Source: Brevinematales bacterium
GTDB lineage: Bacteria; Spirochaetota; Brevinematia; Brevinematales; GWF1-51-8
DNA: 64,000 nucleotides
Reading direction: 5' to 3'
Assembly (NCBI GenBank): GCA_013177895.1
Contig: JABLXV010000032.1
Location: 1 to 64,000, forward strand
Positions 62,457 through 64,000 of this stretch are shown in pieces. Below the pieces are notes generated by a model, which searched no databases, was not told the origin of the DNA, and saw only the letters and a list, made by a program, of their open reading frames with translations. How positions within the stretch are numbered: position 1 is the first letter of the stretch; the number at the start of each line of letters is the position of its first letter. Made by a program: the position numbers and the translations under genes.

Positions 62457-64000
62457 ATGCCTTTTTCGGATAATGCGCTTTTTATTATGCAAAAACTTTA
62501 TTTCAGGAAAGATAAAAACGGCAACCTGATAGAAAAAACCCCGGAAGAGTTATTCGCGAGGGTCGCCGATTTTGTCTCCGGCGCGGAAACCGACGCTTCA
62601 CAGAAAAAATCCTTCCGGAATACGATCTATAAACTCATGCTCGACCAGAAGTTCATGTTTTCCTCGCCCACCCTGTTCAACGCGGGAAGCGATTTCCCTC
62701 TCGCGTCAAGCTGCTTTGTCGGTAAACTCGACGACGATATGCTTGCCATAATGAAGGCAGCGACCGATACCGCGATCACATTTAAGGCCGGCGCGGGTAT
62801 GGGGCTGAACTTCGGGAACCTGCGTCCGAAAGGCGCGCCCGTAGGACGCGGCGGCACATCGAGCGGCCCGGTCAGCTTCATGCATCTTTTTAACGAGGTC
62901 GGCGAGACGGTTAAAAGCGGCGGAGTCCGCCGCGCGGCGTTTATGGCGATGATGGATATCCATCACCCCGATATCGAGGCGTTTATCACCGCGAAGGACT
63001 TTATCGCGCTCCTCCGGCAGGATAATCCCGGGGTGGATATCCCCGATCATTTCATCGACTTCACCATGAACGAAATCGCCGCATCGCTCGCTTCCTATAT
63101 CTCCAATACGGATTATCTCAACCAGATGGTCGGGAATATCCGCAAGACCCTTTTCGAGCCGCTCTCCAATATGAATATCAGCGTCGCGGTTACCGACAGC
63201 TTTATGAGGGCAGTCAACGACGATACGGAATTCGACCTCGACCGCCATAAAGACAAGGGCATCTACCGGAAAATTATCGCGCGCGAGTTGTTCCATAAAA
63301 TCGCGGTCTCCGCGTGGCGTACCGCCGACCCCGGGGTATGGTTTATCGACCGCGCCAACCAGTACGATACCGTGCCGGGATTCGGGCGTATCGATTCTAC
63401 CAACCCGTGCGGCGAACAGAGCCTCCATCATTACACGAGCTGTAACCTCGGCTCCATCAATCTGATATCGTTCATCAAGAATAAATCTTTCGATTATACC
63501 GCATATGAGGAGACAATCTCCATCGCGGTGCGCGCGCTTGATAATGTCATCGACTGCGCCGCATTCCCGACCGACGAGTTTACGCGCAACACACGCATGA
63601 TTCGCCCTCTGGGATTAGGCTACACCGGCCTAGGAGAAGCGCTCTATCGTCTGGGTATCCCCTATAATTCGGAGGAAGGGTGCGAGTTCGCGGCTAACGC
63701 CGCTCGGGTGATGACCCAGACCGCGATCCGGGCTTCTATAGAGCTTGCGCGCGAGAAGGGTTCGTTCGATGTATTCGAACCGAACAAGGAAGCCCTGATA
63801 CGGGTCGCCAAGGATTATTTCGACGACGACGAGGATAAAAATAATATCGAGCAGCTGATCCGGCAGAACGGTATCCGCAACAGTAACTGGACGACCCTCG
63901 CGCCGACGGGAAGTATCAGCCTGATCCTCGATTCTTACACCTATTCCCTCGAACCCCAGTTCGCGCTGGCGTACCATAAAAATCTGATCGACGGCGGTAT
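62457..64000 (+). CDS. nrdJ: Class II (B12-dependent) ribonucleotide reductase, 3' end outside window
   Basis: The first 514 residues of a ribonucleotide reductase catalytic chain of the NrdJ type; the frame is open at the window edge. Motifs include the first redox cysteine in LASSCFVG, GAGMGLNFGNLRPKGAPVGR, the central STNPCGEQSLHHYTSCNLGS with the radical-site Cys and Glu, and APTGSISLI. It reduces ribonucleotides to deoxyribonucleotides using adenosylcobalamin, which works with or without oxygen. About 50 extra residues lie between AFITAKD and SNMNISVAVTD. AGGAGGGG precedes the start. No cobalamin riboswitch was seen upstream. Confidence 0.92.
   Translation, partial: MPFSDNALFIMQKLYFRKDKNGNLIEKTPEELFARVADFVSGAETDASQKKSFRNTIYKLMLDQKFMFSSPTLFNAGSDFPLASSCFVGKLDDDMLAIMKAATDTAITFKAGAGMGLNFGNLRPKGAPVGRGGTSSGPVSFMHLFNEVGETVKSGGVRRAAFMAMMDIHHPDIEAFITAKDFIALLRQDNPGVDIPDHFIDFTMNEIAASLASYISNTDYLNQMVGNIRKTLFEPLSNMNISVAVTDSFMRAVNDDTEFDLDRHKDKGIYRKIIARELFHKIAVSAWRTADPGVWFIDRANQYDTVPGFGRIDSTNPCGEQSLHHYTSCNLGSINLISFIKNKSFDYTAYEETISIAVRALDNVIDCAAFPTDEFTRNTRMIRPLGLGYTGLGEALYRLGIPYNSEEGCEFAANAARVMTQTAIRASIELAREKGSFDVFEPNKEALIRVAKDYFDDDEDKNNIEQLIRQNGIRNSNWTTLAPTGSISLILDSYTYSLEPQFALAYHKNLIDGG

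Overview
This window looks like the chromosome of a Gram-negative (diderm), flagellated, probably anaerobic bacterium. GC content is roughly 50 percent. Several clues suggest the Spirochaetota or a near relative, though this is an inference. They are relaxed lipoprotein signal sequences, a C-terminal module (LLEDLPEDKIRRFSQSEYYD) that I associate with spirochaetal proteins, a FliS gene behind a sigma-28-like promoter, a FlgM-like peptide, and DUF342 and bactofilin proteins. There are no insertion sequences, prophage genes or CRISPR arrays. Almost everything reads as stable core genome with dense operons.

Layout. (1) 1-4963: the end of a membrane complex related to hydrogenase-4 and complex I, whose large subunit lacks the cysteines that bind NiFe. 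(2) 5020-10036: tRNA-Leu, an SPFH protein preceded by two very small membrane peptides and a diguanylate cyclase, a small-ORF locus behind a near-consensus promoter, a response regulator, and an ECF sigma/methyltransferase/membrane protein set. (3) 10234-25895: GH57-type glucan enzyme, TPR operon, LRR protein, CCA-adding enzyme, lipoprotein, FlgM-like peptide, MscS channel, secreted barrel-type protein, Rho, an acetyltransferase and a DUF1349 protein. (4) 25905-35802: nitrogen assimilation (gltD, gltB, glnA) with a sigma-54 promoter in front of glnA and a divergent GAF-GAF-AAA+ sigma-54 activator. (5) 35799-45053: a long minus-strand operon containing aroQ-pepP-efp-accB-accC-asp23-amaP, a gene order familiar from Firmicutes, ending in a PAS-GGDEF gene. 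(6) 45349-54094: HAMP protein, rpoN, DUF342/FapA, bactofilin, pdxA, YihY-type protein and slipin. (7) 54182-60234: a fliS operon with a 1036-residue acidic repeat protein, a GAF protein ending in a dead GGDEF domain, and a second DUF342 protein. (8) 60291-64000: a CoA-disulfide-reductase-like flavoprotein behind a perfect operator-like palindrome, a small membrane protein, and the start of a class II ribonucleotide reductase.

How the parts connect. RpoN, the AAA+ activator and the -24/-12 promoter of glnA make a plausible local nitrogen circuit feeding GS/GOGAT. FliS, the sigma-28-like promoter and the FlgM-like peptide point to late flagellar control. Three beta-solenoid proteins (two DUF342, one bactofilin) suggest envelope or cytoskeletal scaffolding. 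The most unusual single observation is that AccB, inside an otherwise conventional accB-accC operon, has glycine where the biotinylated lysine should be. Next in interest are the NiFe-less hydrogenase-like complex and the two 27-30 residue membrane peptides translationally linked to the SPFH gene.
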